A stretch of DNA of 15,112 bases from Cellvibrionales bacterium. GTDB taxonomy: Bacteria; Pseudomonadota; Gammaproteobacteria; Pseudomonadales; UBA7434. Numbering within the stretch: position 1 is the stretch's first letter; the number at the start of each line of letters is the position of its first letter. Positions 1 through 6,260 of this stretch are shown in pieces. A model generated the notes under the pieces. It saw nothing but the letters and a program-made list of their open reading frames with translations. It searched no databases and was not told where the DNA came from. The stretch spans positions 1-15,112 of the forward strand of contig JABIQF010000251.1 of the NCBI GenBank assembly GCA_018668095.1, in the 5' to 3' direction. The position numbers and the translations under genes were made by a program.

Positions 1-1
1 G

Positions 2-124
2 GTTAAACCGCATGATTATGTGATGCATGCCGGAGATAGAGTTGAAATTTATCGTCCGTTAATTGCCGACCCTAAAGCCTCGCGAAAAGCCCGCGCTGAT
101 AAAGCGCAGGCCGTTAAAAAGTAG
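2..124 (+). CDS. rnfH: RnfH family protein, C-terminal fragment
   Basis: This is the last 40 codons of a gene that begins before the window. The frame starts at base 2 (Val-Lys-Pro-His-Asp-Tyr) and ends at TAG 122-124. The visible stretch contains a G-D-R-V-E-I-Y-R-P-L core followed by a basic, Ala/Lys-rich tail, which is the characteristic C-terminus of the RnfH/UPF0125 family, small ubiquitin-like-fold proteins whose biochemical role is not settled. Its position next to bamE and fur matches the Pseudomonas order, where rnfH also lies beside the outer-membrane lipoprotein gene and converges with it. It converges with bamE here with only 8 bases between stop codons. Identification rests on the short fragment plus synteny; the rest of the gene cannot be judged. 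Confidence 0.82.
   Translation, partial: VKPHDYVMHAGDRVEIYRPLIADPKASRKARADKAQAVKK
85..112 (-). terminator. Probable intrinsic terminator of bamE, inside the end of rnfH
   Basis: Read on the minus strand, about 20 bases after the bamE stop, GGCCTGCGCT and AGCGCGGGCT pair around a TTATC loop (about 10 bp with two G-U pairs), followed by a short run of T (plus-strand A85-A88). The G-U pair at 92/108 becomes a C-A mismatch in plus-strand RNA, so the fold favours the bamE transcript. The T tract is short, so strength is uncertain. Confidence 0.5.
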
Positions 125-132
125 TTGGTTGT

Positions 133-543
133 TTACTCTTCGCTCGGCTTGTAATCGCCTGTTAACTCATTGAGTTGGCCATCAACAAATAATACATTAA
201 GATTTTTTTGTACTACTCTTCCGCTGGCGACGCGCAGTGTATAAATATAATTCCACTGATCAGTATTGAGTGTGTCGACAATTAATGGCGTACCCAATAC
301 AAACTCAACCTGGCTTTTTGTCATGCTCGGCTTAAGCTTATTGACCATTTCTTGAGTAATCATATTGCCTTGCTGAATCGCAATTTTATGCGGGCGCAGC
401 ATGCGACTATTGCCGCAAGCGGTAATGGTTAAACACAAGGCAATAAGGGCAATCTTTAATCCGAGACGACTTTGGCTTGATGGGCTTGATGGGCTCGAAA
501 CGAGTTTAGAGGCTGATAACAGTTGCAACATAGTTTTGCTCAT
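133..543 (-). CDS. bamE: BamE (SmpA/OmlA) outer membrane assembly lipoprotein
   Basis: BamE is a small lipoprotein of the BAM complex, which inserts beta-barrel proteins into the outer membrane; it acts on the periplasmic face. The 136-residue product has a hydrophobic signal segment at about 30-42 and a lipobox I-T-A-C with acceptor Cys43. The mature SmpA/OmlA domain follows, with the family features I-Q-Q-G-N (about 56-60), K-P-S-M-T-K-S-Q-V and a G-T-P-L-I-V-D motif ending near residue 90. The region before the hydrophobic segment is unusually long (about 29 residues) and is Ser/Pro-rich because of a 9-bp tandem repeat in the gene. No clear Shine-Dalgarno precedes the ATG at 543; Met5 is an equally possible start. 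It diverges from fur and converges with rnfH, as in Pseudomonas. Family assignment is firm; the exact start is not. Confidence 0.9.
   Translation of the reverse strand: MSKTMLQLLSASKLVSSPSSPSSQSRLGLKIALIALCLTITACGNSRMLRPHKIAIQQGNMITQEMVNKLKPSMTKSQVEFVLGTPLIVDTLNTDQWNYIYTLRVASGRVVQKNLNVLFVDGQLNELTGDYKPSEE
472..498. repeat. Three tandem 9-bp units in the bamE signal-peptide region
   Basis: Plus-strand units are TTGGCTTGA (472-480), TGGGCTTGA (481-489) and TGGGCTCGA (490-498). Because the unit is 9 bp it keeps the bamE frame and encodes the Ser-Ser-Pro-like repeats before the hydrophobic signal segment. Unit number could vary between strains without breaking the gene. Confidence 0.8.
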
Positions 544-572
544 AAATGGGTTGGGTCAATGTATAACTTGGG

Positions 573-605
573 TTATTTACTCGAGTAATTAACTCGAGTA
601 AATAA
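573..605. promoter_or_regulatory. Perfect 14-bp inverted repeat between bamE and fur
   Basis: The arm TTATTTACTCGAGT (573-586) is repeated in exact inverse as ACTCGAGTAAATAA (592-605) around a 5-base centre AATTA. Each arm contains the smaller palindrome ACTCGAGT. It lies 30 bases upstream of the bamE start codon, in the divergent bamE-fur spacer. On the minus strand a TTATAC hexamer just downstream could be a bamE -10 element, which would place the repeat over the -35 region, as for an operator. No T tract follows on either strand, so it is not a standard terminator. The binding factor, if any, is not identified, and I could not find a convincing fur promoter or a good match to the 19-bp Fur box in this spacer. 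Confidence 0.5.
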
Positions 606-741
606 AAAGAGACCAAGTGTTAGAGGCTTTAGCGTTTGATGGTTCCTTTTGCTAAGCAATCGATGCGATAATACTGCAAAACGGCACGCTTGCTAAGTGC
701 CATAATAGTCATAGTTATAAAAAGTATTGCCGAGGCTAGGT

Positions 742-1161
742 ATGAGCACCGAAAATCAAGAACTTCGCAAGGCCGGTTTAAAGGTTACATTGCCGCGTAT
801 TAAAGTCCTTCAGCTATTAGAGAGCGCTTCTGGTAAGTCGCATCATATGAGTGCCGAAGATGTTTATCGCGCATTGCTTGAGGCCGGTGAAGATGTAGGA
901 TTGGCAACGGTTTATCGCGTTTTGACACAGTTTGAAACGGCGGGTTTGGTGGTTAGACATAATTTTGAAGGCGGTCATTCGGTGTTTGAAATCGCTAGTG
1001 GTGAGCATCATGACCATATGGTCTGTATGGAAACGGGTGCTATCGTTGAATTTTGCGATGAAGAAATAGAAGCGTTACAGCATAAAATTGCCGCTAAACA
1101 TGGCTACGATATTATTGATCACAGCCTTGTTCTTTACGTCAAACCTTCCGGCAGCAAATAA
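742..1161 (+). CDS. fur: Ferric uptake regulator Fur
   Basis: Fur is a dimeric metal-dependent repressor that uses Fe(II) as corepressor and controls iron uptake genes. The chosen ATG at 742 gives 139 residues and has GAGG (732-735) six bases upstream; an in-frame TTG at 727 would add five residues with no better support. Residues 1-83 form the winged-helix DNA-binding part, with the typical L-R-K-A-G-L-K-V-T-L-P-R start and G-L-A-T-V-Y-R-V-L recognition region (53-61). The metal-binding dimerisation half has the H-H-D-H-M signature (89-93). Of the two Cys-X-X-Cys pairs found in the E. coli protein, only one cysteine of the first (Cys95) remains and the C-terminal pair is absent, as in Pseudomonas-type Fur. 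It diverges from bamE and ends in a terminator that overlaps its stop codon. Confidence 0.96.
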   Translation: MSTENQELRKAGLKVTLPRIKVLQLLESASGKSHHMSAEDVYRALLEAGEDVGLATVYRVLTQFETAGLVVRHNFEGGHSVFEIASGEHHDHMVCMETGAIVEFCDEEIEALQHKIAAKHGYDIIDHSLVLYVKPSGSK

Positions 1162-1180
1162 TAGCTGCCGTTTTATCTTT
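1149..1180 (+). terminator. Intrinsic terminator of fur
   Basis: CGGCAGC (1149-1155) pairs with GCTGCCG (1164-1170) in a perfect 7-bp stem with an 8-base loop, followed by TTTTATCTTT (1171-1180). The fur stop codon (1159-1161) lies in the loop. Confidence 0.82.
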
Positions 1181-1193
1181 CCAAATGTCTAAT

Positions 1194-1220
1194 GCGCCTA
1201 ACATTTGATTTATTAGGCGC
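1194..1220 (-). terminator. Hairpin at the recN 3' end, possible terminator
   Basis: GCGCCTAA (1194-1201) and TTAGGCGC (1213-1220) form a perfect 8-bp stem with an 11-base loop. The recN stop codon (1213-1215) lies in one arm. The sequence after it on the minus strand is not T-rich, and on the plus strand only TTTG follows. It may act in both directions between the convergent fur and recN, or protect the recN mRNA 3' end. Confidence 0.45.
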
Positions 1221-2889
1221 TTTGTAGCATTTCTGCTGCATGAGCAATCGATGAATCAGTAATATCGATACCTCCCATCATTCTTGCCAGTTCTGCGGTG
1301 CGCGCCTTAGTATCTAACGATAATACTTGTGTGGTTGCGGCGGTTTTGGATATAGATTTGCTCGCCAGTAAATGGGTGTTTCCTTTGGCAGCGACTTGGG
1401 CTAAGTGCGTGACACAAAACACTTGTCCCGATTGTCCTAGCTCGCGCAATAAGTTACCGACCACTTCTGCTACGCCACCTCCAATGCCTACGTCTACCTC
1501 ATCAAATACCAGTGTTGGTATGTTAGAGGTTTGTGCTGTAACGACTGCAATTGCTAAGCTAATACGCGATAACTCACCGCCAGAGGCAATTTTGGCCAAG
1601 GCCTGTGCTGGCTTGCCGGGTACGGTAGAAATAATAAACTCAATCACTTCTAGGCCGCTAGTAGAAGGGCTGCTGTCGGTAAGTGCCTCTATAGCAATTT
1701 CAAATTGGCAGTGGGCCATTTGCAGTTCGTTTAACTTGGCGTTAACGGCTTTGGTTAATTTTTTAGCGGCACTGCGGCGAAGCTTTGAGAGCTTTTTAGC
1801 GCTAACAGTAAAGGTGGCTTGTAGGTCTTGCTGTTGCTGAACCAAGGCTTCAATTCTAGCATCGCCGCCTTCTAAGTCGGACAGTTCTTGGGCAAGTTGT
1901 TGATGAAGTTCAAATAACTGCTCAACATTAATTTGGTGTTTACGCGCAATAGTATAAATAGCATCGAGTCTGTCTTCGACTATTTGCAGGCGCTGTGGAT
2001 CAATATTGAGATTGTCAGTGATGGCTATTAATTCGTTATGCGCTTCTTCTATTTGAATGCAGCCGCTCTCTAACAGTTCAAGGCTGCTGCTGATTTCAGG
2101 TAAGTCGCTCACTTGTTTTTTGAGTAATTGGGCGGCATGACGTAACTGCGTAATGGCGCCGGTTGAATCATCATTGTCGCACTGCTGTGACGCTTCATTA
2201 ATGCCGTGCAGCAGACTTTCGGCATTCGCTAATTTCTTTTGCTCGGCTGCGAGTGCGTTGCTTTCGTTATTTTCGAGGGCCAGCTTATCTAGCTCTTGAA
2301 CTTGATAGCTGAGAAGTTGCAGGCGCGAATCTTTGGCGGCATTTTGCTCGCTGAGCTGTTTAATTTGTCTGTCCAGTGCCTGCCATTGCTTGGCTAGGGC
2401 TTCAACATCAATACGTTGTTTATTGCTGCCGCCAAAATTGTCGAGCAATTGTTGGTGGGTACGTTTGTTGAGTAGCGATTGATGCTCGTGTTGGTTATGT
2501 AAATCGACCAACTGCTCACCCACTGTTTTAAGGTCGGCAATGGTGACGGTGACGCCATTGATATAGGCGCGACTGCGACCCGATGGCGTGATGATGCGGC
2601 GTAAAATAGCTTCGGGTTCATCATCGTCAGTGAGAAGGTCATGCTCGATAAGCCATTGATGCAGTTGTGATTTTTCTTTTAACTGAAAGCTGGCGCTGAC
2701 TTCGGCATTGCGTTTTTCATCACGCAATATATTGGTGTTGCTGCGATCACCTAATGCCATGCCGAGTGCATCGAGCATCACAGATTTACCTGCGCCCGTT
2801 TCACCGGTAATAACACTTAGCCCTGGGGCTAGCTCTAAATCACAGGTTGCCACGGTTGTGAAATTGCGAATACACAGGTGGGCAAGCAT
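1213..2889 (-). CDS. recN: DNA repair protein RecN
   Basis: RecN is an SMC-like ATPase that acts at DNA double-strand breaks during recombinational repair. The 558-residue length is normal for the family. The N-terminal ATPase half carries Walker A G-E-T-G-A-G-K-S (29-36) after a typical L-x-I-R-N-F start. Residues about 160-390 are Gln/Leu/Glu-rich coiled-coil arms. The C-terminal half has the ABC signature S-G-G-E-L-S-R-I-S-L (436-445), Walker B T-L-V-F-D-E-V-D (459-466) and a V-T-H-L switch (493-496). The ATG at 2887-2889 is preceded on the minus strand by GGAGA six bases away, which fixes the start. It sits alone between convergent fur and divergent grpE. In E. coli recN is an SOS gene, but I found no proper LexA site (CTG, ten bases, CAG) upstream here. 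Confidence 0.96.
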   Translation of the reverse strand: MLAHLCIRNFTTVATCDLELAPGLSVITGETGAGKSVMLDALGMALGDRSNTNILRDEKRNAEVSASFQLKEKSQLHQWLIEHDLLTDDDEPEAILRRIITPSGRSRAYINGVTVTIADLKTVGEQLVDLHNQHEHQSLLNKRTHQQLLDNFGGSNKQRIDVEALAKQWQALDRQIKQLSEQNAAKDSRLQLLSYQVQELDKLALENNESNALAAEQKKLANAESLLHGINEASQQCDNDDSTGAITQLRHAAQLLKKQVSDLPEISSSLELLESGCIQIEEAHNELIAITDNLNIDPQRLQIVEDRLDAIYTIARKHQINVEQLFELHQQLAQELSDLEGGDARIEALVQQQQDLQATFTVSAKKLSKLRRSAAKKLTKAVNAKLNELQMAHCQFEIAIEALTDSSPSTSGLEVIEFIISTVPGKPAQALAKIASGGELSRISLAIAVVTAQTSNIPTLVFDEVDVGIGGGVAEVVGNLLRELGQSGQVFCVTHLAQVAAKGNTHLLASKSISKTAATTQVLSLDTKARTAELARMMGGIDITDSSIAHAAEMLQSA

Positions 2890-3256
2890 AAGGTGTCTCC
2901 AAAAACGCTAACGACTCTTAAAAGTCTGTTGGCTGGGGGTGGTTTAATTGTGCCCGTAGTCTATAGCAAGTCTTGCCGGCTCGCACTCAAGCAGCCCGAT
3001 TATCTTCTGAGATTTGATGATGAATGCATGCCCCGATTTCTAAATACAGTGGGGGCGAAAAAAGCGCTTGAGTGATATCGCTGTGCAAATGTCAGCCGAA
3101 GGCATAAATGGCAGTCTTTTCTGTTTCTTTTTTGATCGATTAAAGGGTTTTATTCCGTAATAAATTTCGCTTTATGGGTTGAAATCATTTTGATTGCCCC
3201 CAATTCCTGAGCACGCAAGTTGTTTTAAGTAGGTTTTAATCAATTAGGAGCCAGAC
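2890..3256. other. Divergent recN-grpE intergenic region
   Basis: These 367 bases hold no supported gene. The recN side has its Shine-Dalgarno (plus-strand TCTCC, 2896-2900) and a near-palindrome with arms GACT/AGTC around TTAA at 2913-2926, which would form a small hairpin in the recN leader. A minus-strand TATAGA preceded by TTGAGT with a 19-base gap is a weak candidate recN promoter. The grpE side has a heat-shock promoter and an AGGAG ribosome binding site (3246-3250). Confidence 0.6.
3178..3205 (+). promoter_or_regulatory. Probable sigma-32 (RpoH) heat-shock promoter of grpE
   Basis: The -35 element GTTGAAA (3178-3184) matches the RpoH consensus CTTGAAA at six of seven positions. After a 13-base spacer, CCCCAATT (3198-3205) closely matches the -10 consensus CCCCATNT. 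Transcription would start near 3212, giving a leader of about 45 bases before grpE. Confidence 0.72.
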
Positions 3257-3901
3257 GTGGACGAGAGTCAAAACTCAAAAGATGCTTCGCCAGAGGGTGA
3301 AGCTCCGATCGATAATAATGCAGATAGCGCAATACAAGACACGATTGATGAGATTGTTGCAGAAGCGGTAGCCAGCGCTGAAGCAGGCGAAGCACCTGCC
3401 GAGCAGGCAGATGACAGCCCAACCGATTCGCTAGAAGCAAAAGTGGCGGCGTTAACGGAGCAGTTGGCAAATGCCAAAGATGATCAGTTACGTGTGCAAG
3501 CAGAAATGCAGAATTTACGCCGTCGAGCTGAACGTGATGTCGAGAGCGCGCACAAATTTGGCTTAGAAAAAATTATTAATGGCTTGCTGCCTGTGCTCGA
3601 TAACTTGGACCGCGCTATTGGTGCCGTTCCTGAAGAATCAGCCGGCGATGATGGCGTTAAGGCGCTTCTTGAAGGCGTTGAGCTAACACGTAAAACAGCC
3701 CTTGACGTATTGACGCGCTTTTCAGTCGATGTGCTAGAGCCTTTCGGCGAGCCCTTTGATCCACAGTTTCATGAGGCGATGACCATGGTGCCTAGCCCCA
3801 CGGCGGAGCCAAACAGTGTTATTGATGTACTGCAAAAGGGTTACACACTGAATGGTCGCTTATTGCGCGCCGCGATGGTGGTTATTGCTAAGCCTGAATA
3901 A
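3257..3901 (+). CDS. grpE: Hsp70 nucleotide exchange factor GrpE
   Basis: GrpE is a cytoplasmic homodimer that releases ADP from DnaK and so resets the chaperone cycle. The start is GTG at 3257, set by AGGAG (3246-3250) six bases upstream; it gives 214 residues, slightly longer than the 186-197 of Pseudomonas and E. coli because of a longer acidic, Ala/Glu-rich N-terminal tail (about 1-57). The long helix for dimerisation spans about 58-120 (heptad-like, with the N-L-R-R-R-A-E-R segment at 86-93). The C-terminal beta domain contacting DnaK carries the family signature from F-D-P-Q-F-H-E-A-M (167-175) to the G-Y-T-L-N-G-R-L-L-R-A-A-M-V segment (195-208). A heat-shock promoter lies directly upstream, and dnaK follows from its own promoter. 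Confidence 0.95.
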   Translation: MDESQNSKDASPEGEAPIDNNADSAIQDTIDEIVAEAVASAEAGEAPAEQADDSPTDSLEAKVAALTEQLANAKDDQLRVQAEMQNLRRRAERDVESAHKFGLEKIINGLLPVLDNLDRAIGAVPEESAGDDGVKALLEGVELTRKTALDVLTRFSVDVLEPFGEPFDPQFHEAMTMVPSPTAEPNSVIDVLQKGYTLNGRLLRAAMVVIAKPE

Positions 3902-3911
3902 GGGCCTTAGC
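3887..3911 (+). other. Hairpin around the grpE stop codon
   Basis: GCTAAG (3887-3892) pairs with CTTAGC (3906-3911), with two more G-C pairs possible after a one-base bulge. The grpE stop codon (3899-3901) lies in the loop. No T tract follows, so it may be an mRNA 3'-end stabiliser rather than a terminator. Confidence 0.4.
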
Positions 3912-3948
3912 TTGGTAAATAGTGCTGCTAGTTAAGTGAATAGGCAGC

Positions 3949-3976
3949 CTTGAAATAGACGGTAACGCCTCCATAT
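3949..3976 (+). promoter_or_regulatory. Probable sigma-32 (RpoH) heat-shock promoter of dnaK
   Basis: The -35 element CTTGAAA (3949-3955) is a perfect RpoH consensus. After a 13-base spacer, CTCCATAT (3969-3976) matches the -10 consensus CCCCATNT at all but one defined position. The predicted start near 3983 leaves a leader of about 125 bases before dnaK. Confidence 0.8.
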
Positions 3977-4107
3977 AGATAGGCATTGCAGTTAATAAAT
4001 ATTGAAGCTAGACAGATATTGAAGCGCCGTTAAAGCGATACGCTTACGAGATACACACCGATTTACAGTTATTTAAACAGATTGAATACGAATATTTGGA
4101 GAACGAG

Positions 4108-6036
4108 ATGGGCAAAATTATTGGGATAGACCTTGGCACCACAAACTCATGTGTGTCGGTATTAGATGGCGGTACGTCACGCGTCATTGAGAATGCAGAG
4201 GGCGACCGAACTACGCCTTCAGTTGTAGGCTACACGGCCGATGGCGAAGTATTAGTAGGTCAATCTGCTAAGCGTCAGGCAGTGACAAACCCAACCAATA
4301 CCGTATTTGCGGTTAAGCGTTTGATTGGTCGTAAATTTGAAGACAAGGTTGTGCAAAAAGATATTTCTATGGTGCCTTACACCATTTCTAAAGCCGATAA
4401 CGGTGATGCTTGGGTAGAAGCTGGCGGCGAGAAAATGGCGCCACCACAAGTATCAGCACAAGTATTAATGAAAATGAAAAAAACCGCCGAAGATTTCTTG
4501 GGCGAAGCGGTTACCGAAGCGGTCATTACTGTTCCTGCTTACTTTAATGATTCGCAGCGTCAAGCAACAAAAGATGCCGGCAAAATTGCGGGCCTTGAAG
4601 TAAAGCGTATTATCAATGAGCCAACCGCAGCGGCATTAGCTTACGGTATGGACAAGCGCGGCGGCGATCGTACGATTGCGGTTTACGATTTAGGGGGTGG
4701 TACTTTTGATATTTCAATTATCGAAATTGCTGATGTCGACGGTGAGATGCAGTTTGAAGTGCTATCAACCAATGGCGACACCTTTTTAGGTGGTGAAGAT
4801 TTTGATATGGCATTAATCGAATACCTTGCCGACGAATTTGAAAAAGACAGCGGTATGAGCCTTAAAGGCGATCCGCTAGCTATGCAGCGTTTAAAAGAAG
4901 CGGGCGAGAAAGCGAAAATCGAACTTTCTAGCTCACAGCAAACGGAAGTAAACCTTCCTTATATTACGGCTGATGCTTCAGGTCCTAAGCATTTAGTTGT
5001 TAAAATGACTCGCGCTAAACTTGAATCGTTAGTTGGCGATTTAGTTGAGCGATCATTAGCGCCATTAAAAATTGCCTTAAAAGATGCTGACATGAGTGCT
5101 TCAGATATCGATGAGGTGTTATTGGTTGGTGGTCAAACACGTATGCCTTTAGTGCAAGAAAAAGTCACTGAGTTTTTTGGCAAAGAGCCTAAGAAAGACG
5201 TTAACCCTGATGAAGCAGTAGCTATGGGCGCGGCGATTCAAGGTGCGGTATTAGCCGGTGACGTTAAGGATGTATTGCTATTAGACGTAACGCCATTATC
5301 TTTAGGTATCGAAACGATGGGCGGTGTTTCTACAGCGCTTATTGAGAAAAATACAACGATTCCAACGAAGAAGTCGCAAATATTCTCAACGGCTGAAGAC
5401 AACCAAACGGCTGTAACGATTCATGTTGTTCAGGGCGAGCGTAAGCAAGCTTCGGGTAATAAATCATTAGGTCGATTTGATTTAGCGGACATTCCACCAG
5501 CATCACGTGGTGTACCCCAAGTTGAAGTTACCTTTGATATTGATGCTAACGGTATCTTAAACGTGTCGGCTAAAGATAAGGCGACCGGTAAAGAACAGTC
5601 GATTATCATTAAAGCATCTTCGGGTTTGTCTGATGAAGAAATCGAAGGCATGGTAAAAGATGCTGAAGCGAATGCTGAAGCTGATCGCGTGTTTGAAGAA
5701 TTAACGTCGGCCCGTAATATGGCTGAGGGTATGGTTAATGCTTCGCGTAAAGCACTAGAAGACGGTGCCGATAAAGCGACCGACGAAGAGAAAGCTGCTA
5801 TTGAGTCAGCGATCGCTGAAGTGGAAGAGGCATTAAAAGGCGAAGACAAAGACGCTATTGAAGCGGCTTCGACTAAGTTAACTGAAGCGTCATCATCACT
5901 TGCTCAAAAAATGTATGCTGAGCAAGGTGAGCAAGGCGGCGAAGCGCCACAAGCTGAAGCAGAGAATGATCAAGCTGCGGGCGGCGATGATGTGGTTGAT
6001 GCTGAGTTTGAAGAAGTGAAGGAAGACAATAAGTAA
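4108..6036 (+). CDS. dnaK: Chaperone protein DnaK (Hsp70)
   Basis: DnaK is the ATP-driven Hsp70 chaperone of the cytoplasm; it binds exposed hydrophobic segments and works with DnaJ and GrpE. The ATG at 4108 is chosen because GGAG (4098-4101) lies six bases before it and because the product then begins Met-Gly-Lys-Ile-Ile-Gly like other DnaK proteins; an in-frame TTG at 4096 overlaps that ribosome binding site. The product has 642 residues. The ATPase domain carries I-D-L-G-T-T-N-S-C (7-15) and D-L-G-G-G-T-F-D (194-201, Thr199 being the known autophosphorylation position). The linker contains D-V-L-L-L-D-V-T-P-L-S-L-G near 385-400. The substrate-binding beta domain and helical lid follow, and the disordered tail ends in E-F-E-E-V-K-E-D-N-K, a version of the usual E-E-V-K-D end. 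It has its own heat-shock promoter. Confidence 0.98.
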   Translation: MGKIIGIDLGTTNSCVSVLDGGTSRVIENAEGDRTTPSVVGYTADGEVLVGQSAKRQAVTNPTNTVFAVKRLIGRKFEDKVVQKDISMVPYTISKADNGDAWVEAGGEKMAPPQVSAQVLMKMKKTAEDFLGEAVTEAVITVPAYFNDSQRQATKDAGKIAGLEVKRIINEPTAAALAYGMDKRGGDRTIAVYDLGGGTFDISIIEIADVDGEMQFEVLSTNGDTFLGGEDFDMALIEYLADEFEKDSGMSLKGDPLAMQRLKEAGEKAKIELSSSQQTEVNLPYITADASGPKHLVVKMTRAKLESLVGDLVERSLAPLKIALKDADMSASDIDEVLLVGGQTRMPLVQEKVTEFFGKEPKKDVNPDEAVAMGAAIQGAVLAGDVKDVLLLDVTPLSLGIETMGGVSTALIEKNTTIPTKKSQIFSTAEDNQTAVTIHVVQGERKQASGNKSLGRFDLADIPPASRGVPQVEVTFDIDANGILNVSAKDKATGKEQSIIIKASSGLSDEEIEGMVKDAEANAEADRVFEELTSARNMAEGMVNASRKALEDGADKATDEEKAAIESAIAEVEEALKGEDKDAIEAASTKLTEASSSLAQKMYAEQGEQGGEAPQAEAENDQAAGGDDVVDAEFEEVKEDNK

Positions 6037-6080
6037 TCATCATACTGGGTCGTTAGGCGGCCATTAAAAAGGTGATGTAA

Positions 6081-6125
6081 TGCTGTAATACAGCAATGGG
6101 GCTAGCGTTTTCGGACGTTAGCCCC
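6081..6125 (+). other. Two adjacent hairpins between dnaK and dnaJ
   Basis: The first hairpin is TGCTGT (6081-6086) with ACAGCA (6090-6095) around AAT. The second is stronger: GGGGCTAGCG (6098-6107) with CGTTAGCCCC (6116-6125) around TTTTCGGA, a 10-bp stem with one G-U pair. No T tract follows, so full termination is unlikely. It could stabilise dnaK mRNA or lower dnaJ expression relative to dnaK. The rest of the 224-base spacer holds repeated CCATTAAG words (6170-6177, 6190-6197) and no heat-shock promoter that I can see. Confidence 0.55.
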
Positions 6126-6260
6126 GAGTTGTATTCGGTGTATTGATAATGTTGAGTGGCTATTAAGAACCATTAAGTATTATCAAGAGCCATTAAGTAA
6201 ATATTAAATGCCAGTTTGCGATTTCAGCATTGGCAGCAACCGCTTTGGTAAAAAAACGCT

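Noticed and set aside
606..741. Fur autoregulatory box or promoter upstream of fur
   Set aside because: GATAAT (667-672) and CATAAT (701-706) resemble -10 or Fur half-sites, but neither has a properly spaced partner or an adequate match to the 19-bp box.
2878..3075. Plus-strand 65-codon open frame in the recN-grpE spacer
   Set aside because: It begins on the strand opposite the recN start codon, has no ribosome binding site, resembles no family, and covers the recN promoter region.
3081..3095. LexA-like CTG...CAG upstream of recN
   Set aside because: The gap between CTG and CAG is nine bases, not the ten required by the gammaproteobacterial SOS box, and it lies about 190 bases from recN, nearer to grpE.
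3134..3145. The 12-mer GATCGATTAAAG upstream of grpE recurs exactly at 8328-8339
   Set aside because: A few 12-mer matches are expected by chance among all pairs of positions in 15 kb, and the second copy is explained as a unit of the 13-bp tandem repeat.
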